Origin: Gammaproteobacteria bacterium
GTDB lineage: Bacteria; Pseudomonadota; Gammaproteobacteria; UBA6429; Thiohalophilaceae
NCBI GenBank assembly: GCA_003233255.1
Contig: QILH01000177.1
Coordinates: 1 to 34,941 of the forward strand
Reading direction: 5' to 3'
DNA length: 34,941 bases
The notes under the pieces were generated by a model. It made no database searches and was not told the DNA's origin. It saw only the letters and a list, made by a program, of their open reading frames with translations. The first letter of the stretch is position 1; each line of letters starts with the position of its first letter. Positions 9,020-16,947 of the stretch are shown here, in pieces. A program made the position numbers and the translations under genes.

Positions 9020-10474
9020 TCATTCTTCTTTTTTCTCGCGTGATAACAAGATTTTACTGTCCCAGAGCTCTCCCAGCATCAAATCCAGATCGGAATACAA
9101 TCTGGACAGCTCAATTTTTCTTGTTTTATAAAGCAAGCTACTTATAAATAGTGAGTTTTCATTGTCAATTAATTCATTAGTATTAGAGCGCCCGGTTTTA
9201 TATCGCTCAAAGGCTTCAATTAATTTCTCTTTTTCAACTTCCTGACGTTTTTTAATACTGTTAATCGACGTCTCACTACGTTGGATTTGCTCCATTAAAC
9301 TGTCAACAGTATAATCTATTTCCGTCTTGATTCGTTCAATTTCCTCTTCCGCCAACTCTTTTTGTAATACTTTTTGATAAAGTCCAGCATTGAATCCACG
9401 CTGATCGAATGAAAAACGATATTCTAATCTTGCCCCACCAGCCCATTCGTTATCAGAAACACTCCCAATTACGGTGTCACCAGAAGTGTTTCGCGCACCA
9501 ACTGATAGAACAAGATCCAGCTGATCCCGTTTAGCATCATTTGCTAGCATGATTTCTGATTCTGCCTGTTTTAATCGAGCATATTGAAACTGTAATTCAG
9601 GCGAAACCTGATACACTCGATCTAGAATATCTTTTCTGATTAGTTTTTTCTTAACTAATTTAATATCAGGAAATAATTCAACATTCGATTTCAGCCCTAT
9701 TAGCCGATTAAGTTCAGACCGCTGCCTGCTCCAGATCACCAAAAGATTATCTCGTTCAGCAATGCGCTCCAAATAAAGTGCATTTGCATCCAGAAAATCT
9801 TTTTTCTCGACCAGACCAAGTGATTTGTTTTTTTCGACATAACGAAGCAATCTTAATGATCTCTTAATCGATGCATTAGCATCTTCAATTCTCACAAGCG
9901 TAGAGGCTGCATCATAAAAGAGATTCGCAGTTTGGCTGATTAAAGCATCTGTCTGGTTTATTTTCTCGGCCAGGGTGCGTTCTAAACTCGCCTTTGCCAA
10001 TTCTAGCCCTTCACTGTAATTAGGGTTATCTTCACCTTGAGCTAGTGGTATACGATAATTTAAATCCAGGCTTGATCGCCTGGCGGGATTTAATAATGAG
10101 GGTATTATTGATGTATCGCTTTTTTCGTACGAATAATTGCCAGATACTCCAAAAGTCGAACCGGATTTATTCAAACTTGAAATATTGACATTAGCATCAA
10201 ATCGTTCATTCGGTATATTAAACGCAGATATGTCACGAGAAATTCCTGACTGAGCATTCAAAACCCAGCCTAACTGGCTCTCAATTTTCGAGAATTCCTG
10301 ACGTGCTTGTTCAACTTCCAGGCGAGCAACCTTTATGCTGGGATATTGTTTTAATATCTTATTAACCACATCATCCAGACTCAAGGTAATTTTCTGTCTG
10401 GCGTTCGTTTGTGATATAAGCATCCCCATCACAAGGAAAACTAAAAATATTTTGTTAAATAAAATGTTATGCAT
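9020..10474 (-). CDS. TolC-family outer-membrane efflux protein
   Basis: This protein of about 484 residues has an N-terminal signal peptide (MHNILFNKIFLVFLVMG..., probable cleavage near QTNA-R). Long amphipathic helices and alternating strands follow, in the two-fold repeat of the TolC/OEP family; examples are the coiled-coil segments EKINQTDALISQ and EEEIERIKTEID. It would form the trimeric outer-membrane duct of the tripartite pump with the RND protein encoded 4 nt downstream. The ORF track starts at GTG 10483; I prefer ATG 10474 because the only SD-like GGGAT lies 2 nt from the GTG and because the signal peptide fits better. Either start overlaps the tetR stop, so translation is probably coupled. 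Confidence 0.85.
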   Translation of the reverse strand: MHNILFNKIFLVFLVMGMLISQTNARQKITLSLDDVVNKILKQYPSIKVARLEVEQARQEFSKIESQLGWVLNAQSGISRDISAFNIPNERFDANVNISSLNKSGSTFGVSGNYSYEKSDTSIIPSLLNPARRSSLDLNYRIPLAQGEDNPNYSEGLELAKASLERTLAEKINQTDALISQTANLFYDAASTLVRIEDANASIKRSLRLLRYVEKNKSLGLVEKKDFLDANALYLERIAERDNLLVIWSRQRSELNRLIGLKSNVELFPDIKLVKKKLIRKDILDRVYQVSPELQFQYARLKQAESEIMLANDAKRDQLDLVLSVGARNTSGDTVIGSVSDNEWAGGARLEYRFSFDQRGFNAGLYQKVLQKELAEEEIERIKTEIDYTVDSLMEQIQRSETSINSIKKRQEVEKEKLIEAFERYKTGRSNTNELIDNENSLFISSLLYKTRKIELSRLYSDLDLMLGELWDSKILLSREKKEE

Positions 10475-11108
10475 TATTTTCACTTATCCCATCGAAAAAT
10501 ACCTCAAGGTGCGACTTAATATAATTATCCGTGTCATATTTTTCGACATCAAATGGGGCTAAAGATTTTTCCCAGATGACAGCAAACATCATTGGCGCTA
10601 TTAATAATCGAGTCGTTACGATGGGATCTGACGGTTTAAACTCGCCCTGCTCGATACCGGTTGAAATACTCCTTTTAATAATATTTCTTGCTCGACTTAC
10701 CACTTTTTCGACATAAAATTCGGCCAATTCCGGAAAATTAGCCGCTTCTGATATTATCAGTTTTGGAATACCCGCCAATTTAGTTTTACCAATAACATTC
10801 CACCAGTTTAGAATTAACAAGGATAACAACTCACGTTGACTGCCACTAAACTCAGCCGCCTTTTGCTCTGCTTTTTCTATTTCGGGAATAATAATTTGCT
10901 GAACAACCGCCTGGAACAGGTCTTGTTTGCTGTCAAAATACAGGTAGACCGTTCCTTTCGAGACCCCCGCCAGTTTAGCGACCTCTTCTAAGCGAGTCGC
11001 ACTAAAGCCATTAGCGACAAATAACTCTAATGCCGCCTCAATAATTTCACCTGGGCGCGAAGCCTTGCGCCTCTGCCACCGGCTATTGTCTGTAGATTGC
11101 ATATTCAT
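10467..11108 (-). CDS. TetR/AcrR-family transcriptional regulator of the efflux operon
   Basis: This 213-residue protein has the TetR N-terminal helix-turn-helix at about residues 20-65 (AALELFVANGFSATRLEEVAKLAGVSKGTVYLYFDSKQDLF), a strong family signature. The C-terminal ligand-binding half is typical in size and resembles AcrR-like regulators (a region with FAVIWEKSLAPFDVE). It is the first gene of the operon, followed with overlap by the TolC-like gene. A perfect 8-bp palindrome lies 12 nt upstream of its start, so it most likely represses its own operon until an inducer binds. ATG 11102 is an alternative start, two codons in. The inducer is unknown. Confidence 0.93.
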   Translation of the reverse strand: MNMQSTDNSRWQRRKASRPGEIIEAALELFVANGFSATRLEEVAKLAGVSKGTVYLYFDSKQDLFQAVVQQIIIPEIEKAEQKAAEFSGSQRELLSLLILNWWNVIGKTKLAGIPKLIISEAANFPELAEFYVEKVVSRARNIIKRSISTGIEQGEFKPSDPIVTTRLLIAPMMFAVIWEKSLAPFDVEKYDTDNYIKSHLEVFFDGISENNA

Positions 11109-11119
11109 ACATTCATTAG

Positions 11120-11137
11120 TAACTGACTGGTCAGTTA
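11120..11137. promoter_or_regulatory. TetR-type operator palindrome
   Basis: TAACTGAC-TG-GTCAGTTA is a perfect inverted repeat with 8-bp arms and a 2-bp centre, located 12 nt upstream of tetR. Core half-sites TGAC/GTCA are common for TetR-family regulators. Just upstream on the minus strand there is a TTGCAA box and a TATTAA box 17 nt apart, so a bound repressor would sit over the start of transcription. Confidence 0.8.
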
Positions 11138-11433
11138 TTAATATACTAATTTCAATGGGATTGCAACTAATTTACCTGAACGCGGGATAAGAGATAACCG
11201 AAACGGTTATCCTGAAAGCGGCTTCTGCATCCTGATGAGATGTTGAAGTTATAAACGAAAACGGGAGCCTTCGTAATCACTCCACATGTTTAGCACTGCT
11301 GGAACCACTGCGCGTTTTGAACAGCATTCCCTCCGCTTCGCTACGGTTAGGATGACCGCATAAATATTGGATGAAGGAATCTTCCTGATTACTCTCTTAA
11401 ACCGAGTTCAGGTTAATTTAAATAATTACATTA
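11138..11433. other. intergenic stretch with hairpin and REP-like sequence
   Basis: No gene is visible. It holds a perfect hairpin GATAACCG-AAA-CGGTTATC (11193-11211), without a T-run on either strand. Further along (about 11310-11385) is a stretch with CGCTTCGCT, GATGACCG and GGAATCTTCC that resembles common dispersed intergenic repeats and partly matches 31125-31175. Either could end transcription of the regulator gene that stops at 11434. Confidence 0.45.
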
Positions 11434-13173
11434 TCAAGCAGCAAGTGTCCAGTGAAATGCAGCATGAACTCTGTTTCCAGTATCACTAAAATGTAACGAC
11501 TCACAAATCATATTAACCATAAAGATGCCTCGTCCATGTTTACTGTTTGATAGCTGAAGATGATCCTGGATAGTTCGGCTATCAAATCCTTTTCCACTAT
11601 CTTCAATAATTACTTCAAGCACGCCCCCATCTGCTGTGCCCGTATGTTCTACAACTAGTTTTATGTTGCCTTTCTGAAGTTTTCCCAGGCGAGATTGTCT
11701 TTCATTCATATATACAGAAAACCCTTTTGCAGCCTGCTTGAACCCAGAATCCAGTTCTAATAGGCCATGATCGAGCGCATTAACAAATAATTCACGAATA
11801 ATAATAAAGATGCTTTGTTTATATTTGTTTAATTTTTGCATTTCCATAATAGTTTGTATTACATTAGGAATGGGATCAAGTACTTTTAAAATATTCACAC
11901 CAAAATCATACTCTATTTTCCAGCTTGAATCTAATAAGGGTTGGATATCAACACTGTCCGTTCTTGCTGCAATAGGTTTATCAATTCCAGTAAAATCAAT
12001 TTCAAATATCGACACGTCGTCCAATTGGTTCTCCCCTCCCGCAAACTTCACCAAATTTAATTGTAACGAATCTATAAGCCATTCACTTCTGCAATTATTC
12101 AAATAATTGACAACTCGATCAATACCGTATAATTCCTTATCTTTGTTTCGTGTTTCGATTACACCATCGGTGAACAATAACAAACGATCGCCGCTATTAA
12201 CATGATATCGCTCTACGGTGTCTGACAGATTGATTACATTGGAAATTCCCAGCGGATAATTGTTTGAAGAAAATCTTTCCGTTACTCTCTTGCTATTATT
12301 GTTGTAAACGAGCACGTCTGGCAAACCTGCATTCCATATCGATAGTTTCTCTGATTTTTTATCAAACGCAATAAAACACAGCGCCAAAAACAATCCCCGG
12401 GGCAATATTCTTAGCATTTTAGTGTTCATTTCCTGTAATATTTCAGCTACATCAAAACCTTTTGCCGTCATCTCATAAAAAATATCCGCTGCAGGAATAG
12501 CGCCGATTGCAGCCGAAATGCCATGCCCGGTAAAATCACCCAACATAATATGCAACTCTCCACTAGGTCGGTAGGCCGCTAATAATATATCCCCATTAAA
12601 GACAGATACGGGTGACAAGGAATATTTTACTGCGGGTGACATCAATACATCACTGTGCATAACTTTTTCAAATACCTTGTTCGCGACGTCATAATTTTGT
12701 TTTAGCTGCGCATTATGGTACTCAAGTTCTTGTCGCTGTAAATTATTGTCCTGGTATAGCGATGAAAGCGAAATAAACGTGTTTATTTTTGAGGCGAGAA
12801 CCGTTTTATCAAAAGGCTTGCTGACTATATCAATACCGCCGCTTTCATAGCACCGAACCTTGGAATCTATTGTCTCAAGTGACGTCAAAAATAATATAGG
12901 AACAAATTCATCTTTCGCCAACTGGCCGATTCTATTAGAAACCTCGTAGCCATCCATACCCTCCATCAATATATCCACGATCACCATGTCCGGTTTTTCT
13001 TTAGCGAAAATATCCAAAGCAGATAACCCATTTGTCGCGATTAATACCTGATACCCTTCACTTTTCACTATTTCGGCAGCAATATTCAAATCCACAACAT
13101 TATCATCGATAACCAGGATTTTCTGACGACTCACAGCATCGTCATTAAGAGTATTAGTTTTATTAAGCTTCAT
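11434..13173 (-). CDS. REC-PP2C-HATPase response regulator (HsbR/CrsR-like partner-switching phosphatase/kinase)
   Basis: This 579-residue protein has three domains. Residues about 18-135 are a receiver domain with acidic DD at 23-24, phospho-acceptor Asp67 (VIVDILM) and a conserved KPF lysine. Residues about 185-395 are a SpoIIE/RsbU PP2C phosphatase with GDFTGHGISAA and FTDGVIE metal-binding motifs. Residues about 430-579 are a histidine-kinase-like ATPase of the RsbW type, with an N-box (RELFVNALDHG), G1 (DSGKGFD) and G2 (HGRGIFMV). This order is that of Pseudomonas HsbR and Shewanella CrsR, which phosphorylate and dephosphorylate a STAS antagonist in response to a phosphorelay. The STAS gene sits 2 nt upstream, exactly as expected. 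Output could be FlgM/sigma-28 (Hsb) or RpoS (Crs); the sequence does not decide, but the sigma-28-like promoter ahead of the operon favours a flagellar link. Confidence 0.9.
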   Translation of the reverse strand: MKLNKTNTLNDDAVSRQKILVIDDNVVDLNIAAEIVKSEGYQVLIATNGLSALDIFAKEKPDMVIVDILMEGMDGYEVSNRIGQLAKDEFVPILFLTSLETIDSKVRCYESGGIDIVSKPFDKTVLASKINTFISLSSLYQDNNLQRQELEYHNAQLKQNYDVANKVFEKVMHSDVLMSPAVKYSLSPVSVFNGDILLAAYRPSGELHIMLGDFTGHGISAAIGAIPAADIFYEMTAKGFDVAEILQEMNTKMLRILPRGLFLALCFIAFDKKSEKLSIWNAGLPDVLVYNNNSKRVTERFSSNNYPLGISNVINLSDTVERYHVNSGDRLLLFTDGVIETRNKDKELYGIDRVVNYLNNCRSEWLIDSLQLNLVKFAGGENQLDDVSIFEIDFTGIDKPIAARTDSVDIQPLLDSSWKIEYDFGVNILKVLDPIPNVIQTIMEMQKLNKYKQSIFIIIRELFVNALDHGLLELDSGFKQAAKGFSVYMNERQSRLGKLQKGNIKLVVEHTGTADGGVLEVIIEDSGKGFDSRTIQDHLQLSNSKHGRGIFMVNMICESLHFSDTGNRVHAAFHWTLAA

Positions 13174-13175
13174 TA

Positions 13176-13481
13176 TTACGGAATATTAAAAATCCGTCCA
13201 AACTGAAGCATTAAAAATGATTTTTTAATGGCCTCGTTAGCGTTGTCAATAAGTATATCGGCTGCATCACCTCCGACGTAATCACGAAAAACCAGCAACA
13301 TGCCAAATGCCGCACTGTCCATATATTCTGTGCCTCTTAAATCCAGAACGTATTTTTTAAAAGTCTGACCTTCACCTTCATAAGCCTCTCGAAATTCACT
13401 TTGGATTGATAAATCAAACACCTCACCGATCTTGATCGTCATCATGCTTTCATCTGTTGATATTTGTTTTTGCAATCCCAT
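13176..13481 (-). CDS. STAS-domain anti-sigma factor antagonist (HsbA/CrsA-like)
   Basis: This 101-residue protein consists of a single STAS domain. The phosphorylatable serine is in YMDSAAFGML (Ser56), at the start of the conserved helix; the strand VLDLRGTEY precedes it, as in SpoIIAA/RsbV. Phosphorylation by the adjacent HATPase domain would release its partner and PP2C dephosphorylation would restore binding. An AGAGG Shine-Dalgarno lies 7 nt upstream of ATG. The gene lies between the MCP-like gene (25 nt upstream) and the REC-PP2C-HATPase gene (2 nt downstream), so the three are one operon. Its target anti-sigma factor is not encoded in the window. Confidence 0.9.
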   Translation of the reverse strand: MGLQKQISTDESMMTIKIGEVFDLSIQSEFREAYEGEGQTFKKYVLDLRGTEYMDSAAFGMLLVFRDYVGGDAADILIDNANEAIKKSFLMLQFGRIFNIP

Positions 13482-13506
13482 GTCATTACCTCTTAATTAA
13501 TAGCCG

Positions 13507-14718
13507 TCAAAATAAATCAACATCGCCTTCGCCCATTGAACCTTGTTGTACCGGTTTGTGCACCTCGGCAGACAGCTCTTCTACCACGCTGGATAGTTTA
13601 TCTTTTAGATCAATCATTGACTTATCTTCTGACTCTAGAGACGATTCAACAATATCTGAAATATCTTTCAGTCGTACAGCCACAACCTCCATCGCCGTTT
13701 TGATATGCCCGACAAGTTGCCCCGCTATATCTTCAAACTGTAAGGATCGGATCGCTTTTGCAACCGATGCGTTTATTTGATCTGATAGAATAGAAACTGA
13801 ACTCATATTCGCTTCAACCAGCTCGTCCATCTTTTTTACAGAGGACAGCAGCGAGTCAACTTTTGTTTTTGATGACAAATGCACATTCATATCTTTTGCC
13901 GCCATGTCATGAATAATTACCCGCGCATCTGTAATCGTATCCCGTGCAGAATAGACCTGCGATCGAATGTTATCATTCAATTCACGCGAACGAATGGATA
14001 AGTTACGTACCTCGTCGGCCACCACAGAGAACCCCCTTCCTGCTTCACCTGCCCGTGCAGCTTCTATAGCGGCATTTAATGCCAGCAAATTTGTTTGATC
14101 CGCTATCGCCTTAATATCTTCTAGTAAGTCAAATATCCCATCCATTTTTTTAACCATGTCATCCATTTTATGCACGATCAAAATACCCTGCTTGCTTACA
14201 TCAACAATAATATTGATAAAAAATTCCATGGTTTCGGATATGGTTTTACAAAACTCGGCAATATTGAGTCCGGACTGTTCATCTGAATCTGGGTCAGAAG
14301 AGGACTCTACGGTGGATAACACAACCTGTTTTTGTTTTAAACTCAATTCATTAAGCTCTTTAAAACTTAATGATAAAGTGCCAACTGCATCAGACAATAC
14401 AGAATCAAGCTGCCCTAAATTTGAGGTATTGCGGGTTAGATTTGTGCTTAATGCACTGCAAAATAACGAAAATATATGTTCAATCGATGGTGGATCAATT
14501 TCATTTGGCGAAAATATTTCCTGTTGCGTCACCATTGGCCGTTGCCTGGCACTGTAAAGCAAACCGGCCCAGGCTAGTATCGGAATAACAAACAAGATGA
14601 GTGTAATAAATTTGGATTCAGCGTTTGAAATCAGGATGCTTCCGCAAACAATCGTCAAAACAACCACCAGCCCGTACCAGAAGGCATTATTTTTACTAGC
14701 GTGTTGTTTTAGTTCCAT
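13507..14718 (-). CDS. methyl-accepting chemotaxis-like signalling protein without periplasmic sensor
   Basis: In this 403-residue protein, two adjacent hydrophobic segments (about 13-33 and 37-55) form a short membrane hairpin with almost no periplasmic loop and no HAMP domain. The cytoplasmic coiled-coil contains the MCP tip signature ([21 protein letters not shown], then [15 protein letters not shown] at about 225-260). The C-terminal part has [17 protein letters not shown], typical of small receptor proteins found beside CheZ-like or partner-switching genes. It is shorter than classical receptors (about 530-550). It probably senses a cytoplasmic or membrane state rather than an external ligand, and could couple to CheA or to the REC-domain protein encoded two genes downstream. 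A sigma-28-like promoter precedes it. Confidence 0.88.
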   Translation of the reverse strand: MELKQHASKNNAFWYGLVVVLTIVCGSILISNAESKFITLILFVIPILAWAGLLYSARQRPMVTQQEIFSPNEIDPPSIEHIFSLFCSALSTNLTRNTSNLGQLDSVLSDAVGTLSLSFKELNELSLKQKQVVLSTVESSSDPDSDEQSGLNIAEFCKTISETMEFFINIIVDVSKQGILIVHKMDDMVKKMDGIFDLLEDIKAIADQTNLLALNAAIEAARAGEAGRGFSVVADEVRNLSIRSRELNDNIRSQVYSARDTITDARVIIHDMAAKDMNVHLSSKTKVDSLLSSVKKMDELVEANMSSVSILSDQINASVAKAIRSLQFEDIAGQLVGHIKTAMEVVAVRLKDISDIVESSLESEDKSMIDLKDKLSSVVEELSAEVHKPVQQGSMGEGDVDLF

Positions 14719-14748
14719 GAAATCGCGCTTCCTGACATTCAGGTTTGG

Positions 14749-14775
14749 GTATCGGCGCAGAAATTCAACTCTTAA
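14749..14775 (-). promoter_or_regulatory. sigma-28 (FliA)-like promoter of the MCP/STAS/regulator operon
   Basis: Minus strand reads TTAAGAGT, 11 nt, GCCGATAC. The -10 element matches 7 of 8 bases of the FliA consensus GCCGATAA, the -35 element 5 of 8 bases of TAAAGTTT, and the 11-nt spacing is the consensus one. It ends 31 nt before the receptor ATG. This would place the operon in the late flagellar/chemotaxis class. Confidence 0.55.
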
Positions 14776-14888
14776 ATATTTATGTTTATCATATTTAGAA
14801 AAATGTTTTCCATTTTTAGGAAGTTGTTTTGGGGACCAAAATAAAAGAATGGGGATAGTTAAAGGGTATATTTGGTCGACAATCAGGA

Positions 14889-14920
14889 TTGCCCTGATCT
14901 GTTTAAGCTGATCAGGGCAA
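14889..14920 (-). terminator. strong hairpin between typA and the MCP-like gene
   Basis: TTGCCCTGATC and GATCAGGGCAA form a perfect 11-bp stem around a 10-nt loop, 30 nt past the typA stop codon. There is no T-run on either strand, so it is an mRNA 3'-end stabiliser or a weak/Rho-assisted terminator rather than a classic intrinsic one. Confidence 0.55.
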
Positions 14921-14949
14921 ACATGTAAAACTACTACAAATTACAGGTG

Positions 14950-16757
14950 TTAACTGGCTTCTCGTGAAGCTCGTTTGCGCTCATGTTCCTTCAGGAATTT
15001 CTTACGAATACGGATGCTGTTCGGCGTCACTTCAACCAGCTCGTCATCATCAATGAATTCCAGCGCCTGTTCCAGGGTTAATTTTATCGGAGGAGTGAGA
15101 ACAATGTTTTCATCGGTACCTGCCGCTCGTATGTTGGTAAGCTGTTTCGCTTTTAGCGGATTAACCACTAAATCATTATCCCGCGAATGGATGCCCACGA
15201 TCATACCTTCATAGATTTCGGTACCCGGCCCAAGGATTAAACGTCCTCGTTCCTGTAAATTAAACAATGCAAAACCCAGTGATTTTCCAGTACCGTTCGA
15301 TATCATGACACCGTTGTTACGCTGCCCGTAATAGCCTTTTTTAATCGGGCCATATCGGTCAAAAATAGTATAAATTAAGCACGTAAAAATTCGGTTCGAA
15401 AACCAATCAGACCGCGCGCCGGCATAATGTAATCGACCTTAACTCGTCCTTTGCCATCCGGCTCGATGTTCTGCAGGTCACCACCACGCTGACTTAATTT
15501 CTCAATTATCGTCCCCTGATGCTCCGTTTCAACATCAACCGTAACCTGTTCGTAGGGTTCGCATAACTCGCCGTCTATTTCTTTGATAATAACTTCAGGA
15601 CGGGAAACGCCCAGTTCGTAGCCTTCACGGCGCATGTTTTCAATCAGAATAGAGAGATGTAACTCGCCACGACCTGATACTTTTAGCTTGTCTGGATCTT
15701 CCGTATCCTCCACTCGCAGGGCAACGTTATGAATTAATTCACGTTCAAGTCGCTCGCGAACCTGTCTGGAGGTAACAAATTTACCGTCTTTACCCGCAAA
15801 TGGAGAGGTATTTACCTGAAAGGTCATGGAGATGGTCGGTTCATCCACCGTTAAGGGCGGTAACATCTCAATGTGAGATGGATCACATAAGGTATCGGAA
15901 ATGTTTAATGGATCAATACCGGTGAAAGCAACAATATCACCAGCTTGAGCATCGGCTACATCAATCCGTTCAAGACCCGAAAAGCCCGACAATTGTAAAA
16001 CCCGTCCATTTCGAGTTTTCCCATCACGATCCATAATCGCAACCGGCGAATTCGCCTTGATCCTGCCACGGTTGATTCGACCGACCCCAATAACACCAAC
16101 ATAGCTATTATAATCCAGTGCCGTTACCTGCATCTGAAACGAACCATCAACATCAACGTCTGGCGCACTGACCTGTGAAATAATGGTTTCAAATAATGGC
16201 GTCATATCACCTTCATGCACGTCCGAATCCAGTCCTGCATAGCCACCTAAGGCTGAGGCATACACCACAGGAAAATCAAGCTGTTCATCGGTTGCGCCGA
16301 GACGATCAAAGAGATCAAAGGTTTGATCAACGACCCAGTCAGCACGAGCACTGGGACGGTCTATTTTGTTGACAACGACAATCGGTTTCAGGCCCAGTGC
16401 AAAAGCCTTCTGAGTTACAAAACGTGTTTGTGGCATCGGCCCGTCAACGGCATCAACCAGCAGCAAAACTGAATCAACCATCGACAGGACGCGTTCGACT
16501 TCACCACCAAAATCAGCATGTCCCGGCGTATCAACGATATTGATATGATAATCCTGCCAGTCCAGAGCCGTGTTTTTGGCTAGAATAGTAATACCGCGTT
16601 CTTTTTCCAGATCGTTCGAATCCATTACACGCTCAGGCGCATCAGCCCGCTCCCCAAGAGTGCCGGATTGCTGCAAAAGTTGATCAACGAGCGTTGTTTT
16701 TCCATGATCAACGTGCGCGATGATGGCGATGTTTCTGAGTTTATCGGTTGTGTGCAT
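14950..16757 (-). pseudogene. typA: BipA/TypA ribosome-associated GTPase, disrupted by a frameshift
   Basis: Two collinear ORFs (460 and 118 codons) together make TypA. The first carries G1 (HVDHGKTT), switch I region, G3 (DTPGHADF), NKID and the domain II/III regions, and ends FRTEFLRA-stop. Past that stop another frame continues with IYTIFDRYGPIKKGYYGQRNNGVM and runs through the C-terminal domain (SIRIRKKFLKEHE). In E. coli TypA the missing link is a TMTSGTG segment after FRSEFM. The DNA here has 5 nt where 21 are expected, which is a 16-nt loss. Restoring 16 nt gives 1824 nt or 607 residues, the E. coli length. TypA assists 50S assembly at low temperature and under stress. A truncated 460-residue product would keep the G domain but lose the ribosome-contacting C-terminus. 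A sequencing or assembly error cannot be excluded. Confidence 0.88.
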
Positions 16758-16783
16758 CTATTTTGTCCAAATCTATGTCCATA

Positions 16784-16817
16784 AAAAAACGGGCTCACTA
16801 TAATATGAACCCGTTTT
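16784..16817 (-). terminator. intrinsic terminator of the guanidine/urea operon
   Basis: On the minus strand AAAACGGGTTCA pairs with TGAGCCCGTTTT (12 bp including one G-U) around an 8-nt loop and runs straight into seven T. It lies about 130 nt after the allophanate hydrolase stop and 27 nt before the typA start, cleanly separating the two units. A second, weaker stem (GAGCGAT/ATCGCTC, 16831-16865) lies just upstream of it. Confidence 0.85.
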
Positions 16818-16947
16818 ACAAATTAATTGGGAGCGATGGCCATTAATTAGATTAGGTAATCGCTCTAACTATTTGATATTCATACCTATTAAAATAATAA
16901 CTTGGATATGAACCGGCGCAAGTCTAGCATATTCTCGACTTGAATAG

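Noticed and set aside
13457-13780. Plus-strand ORF of 107 codons, like many similar ones across the window
   Set aside because: It is antisense to the start of the STAS gene and the end of the MCP-like gene and has no family motif; treated as a shadow.
14950-15306. The 118-codon ORF as an independent gene
   Set aside because: It is the C-terminal domain of TypA in a shifted frame, continuous with coding sequence upstream of its ATG.
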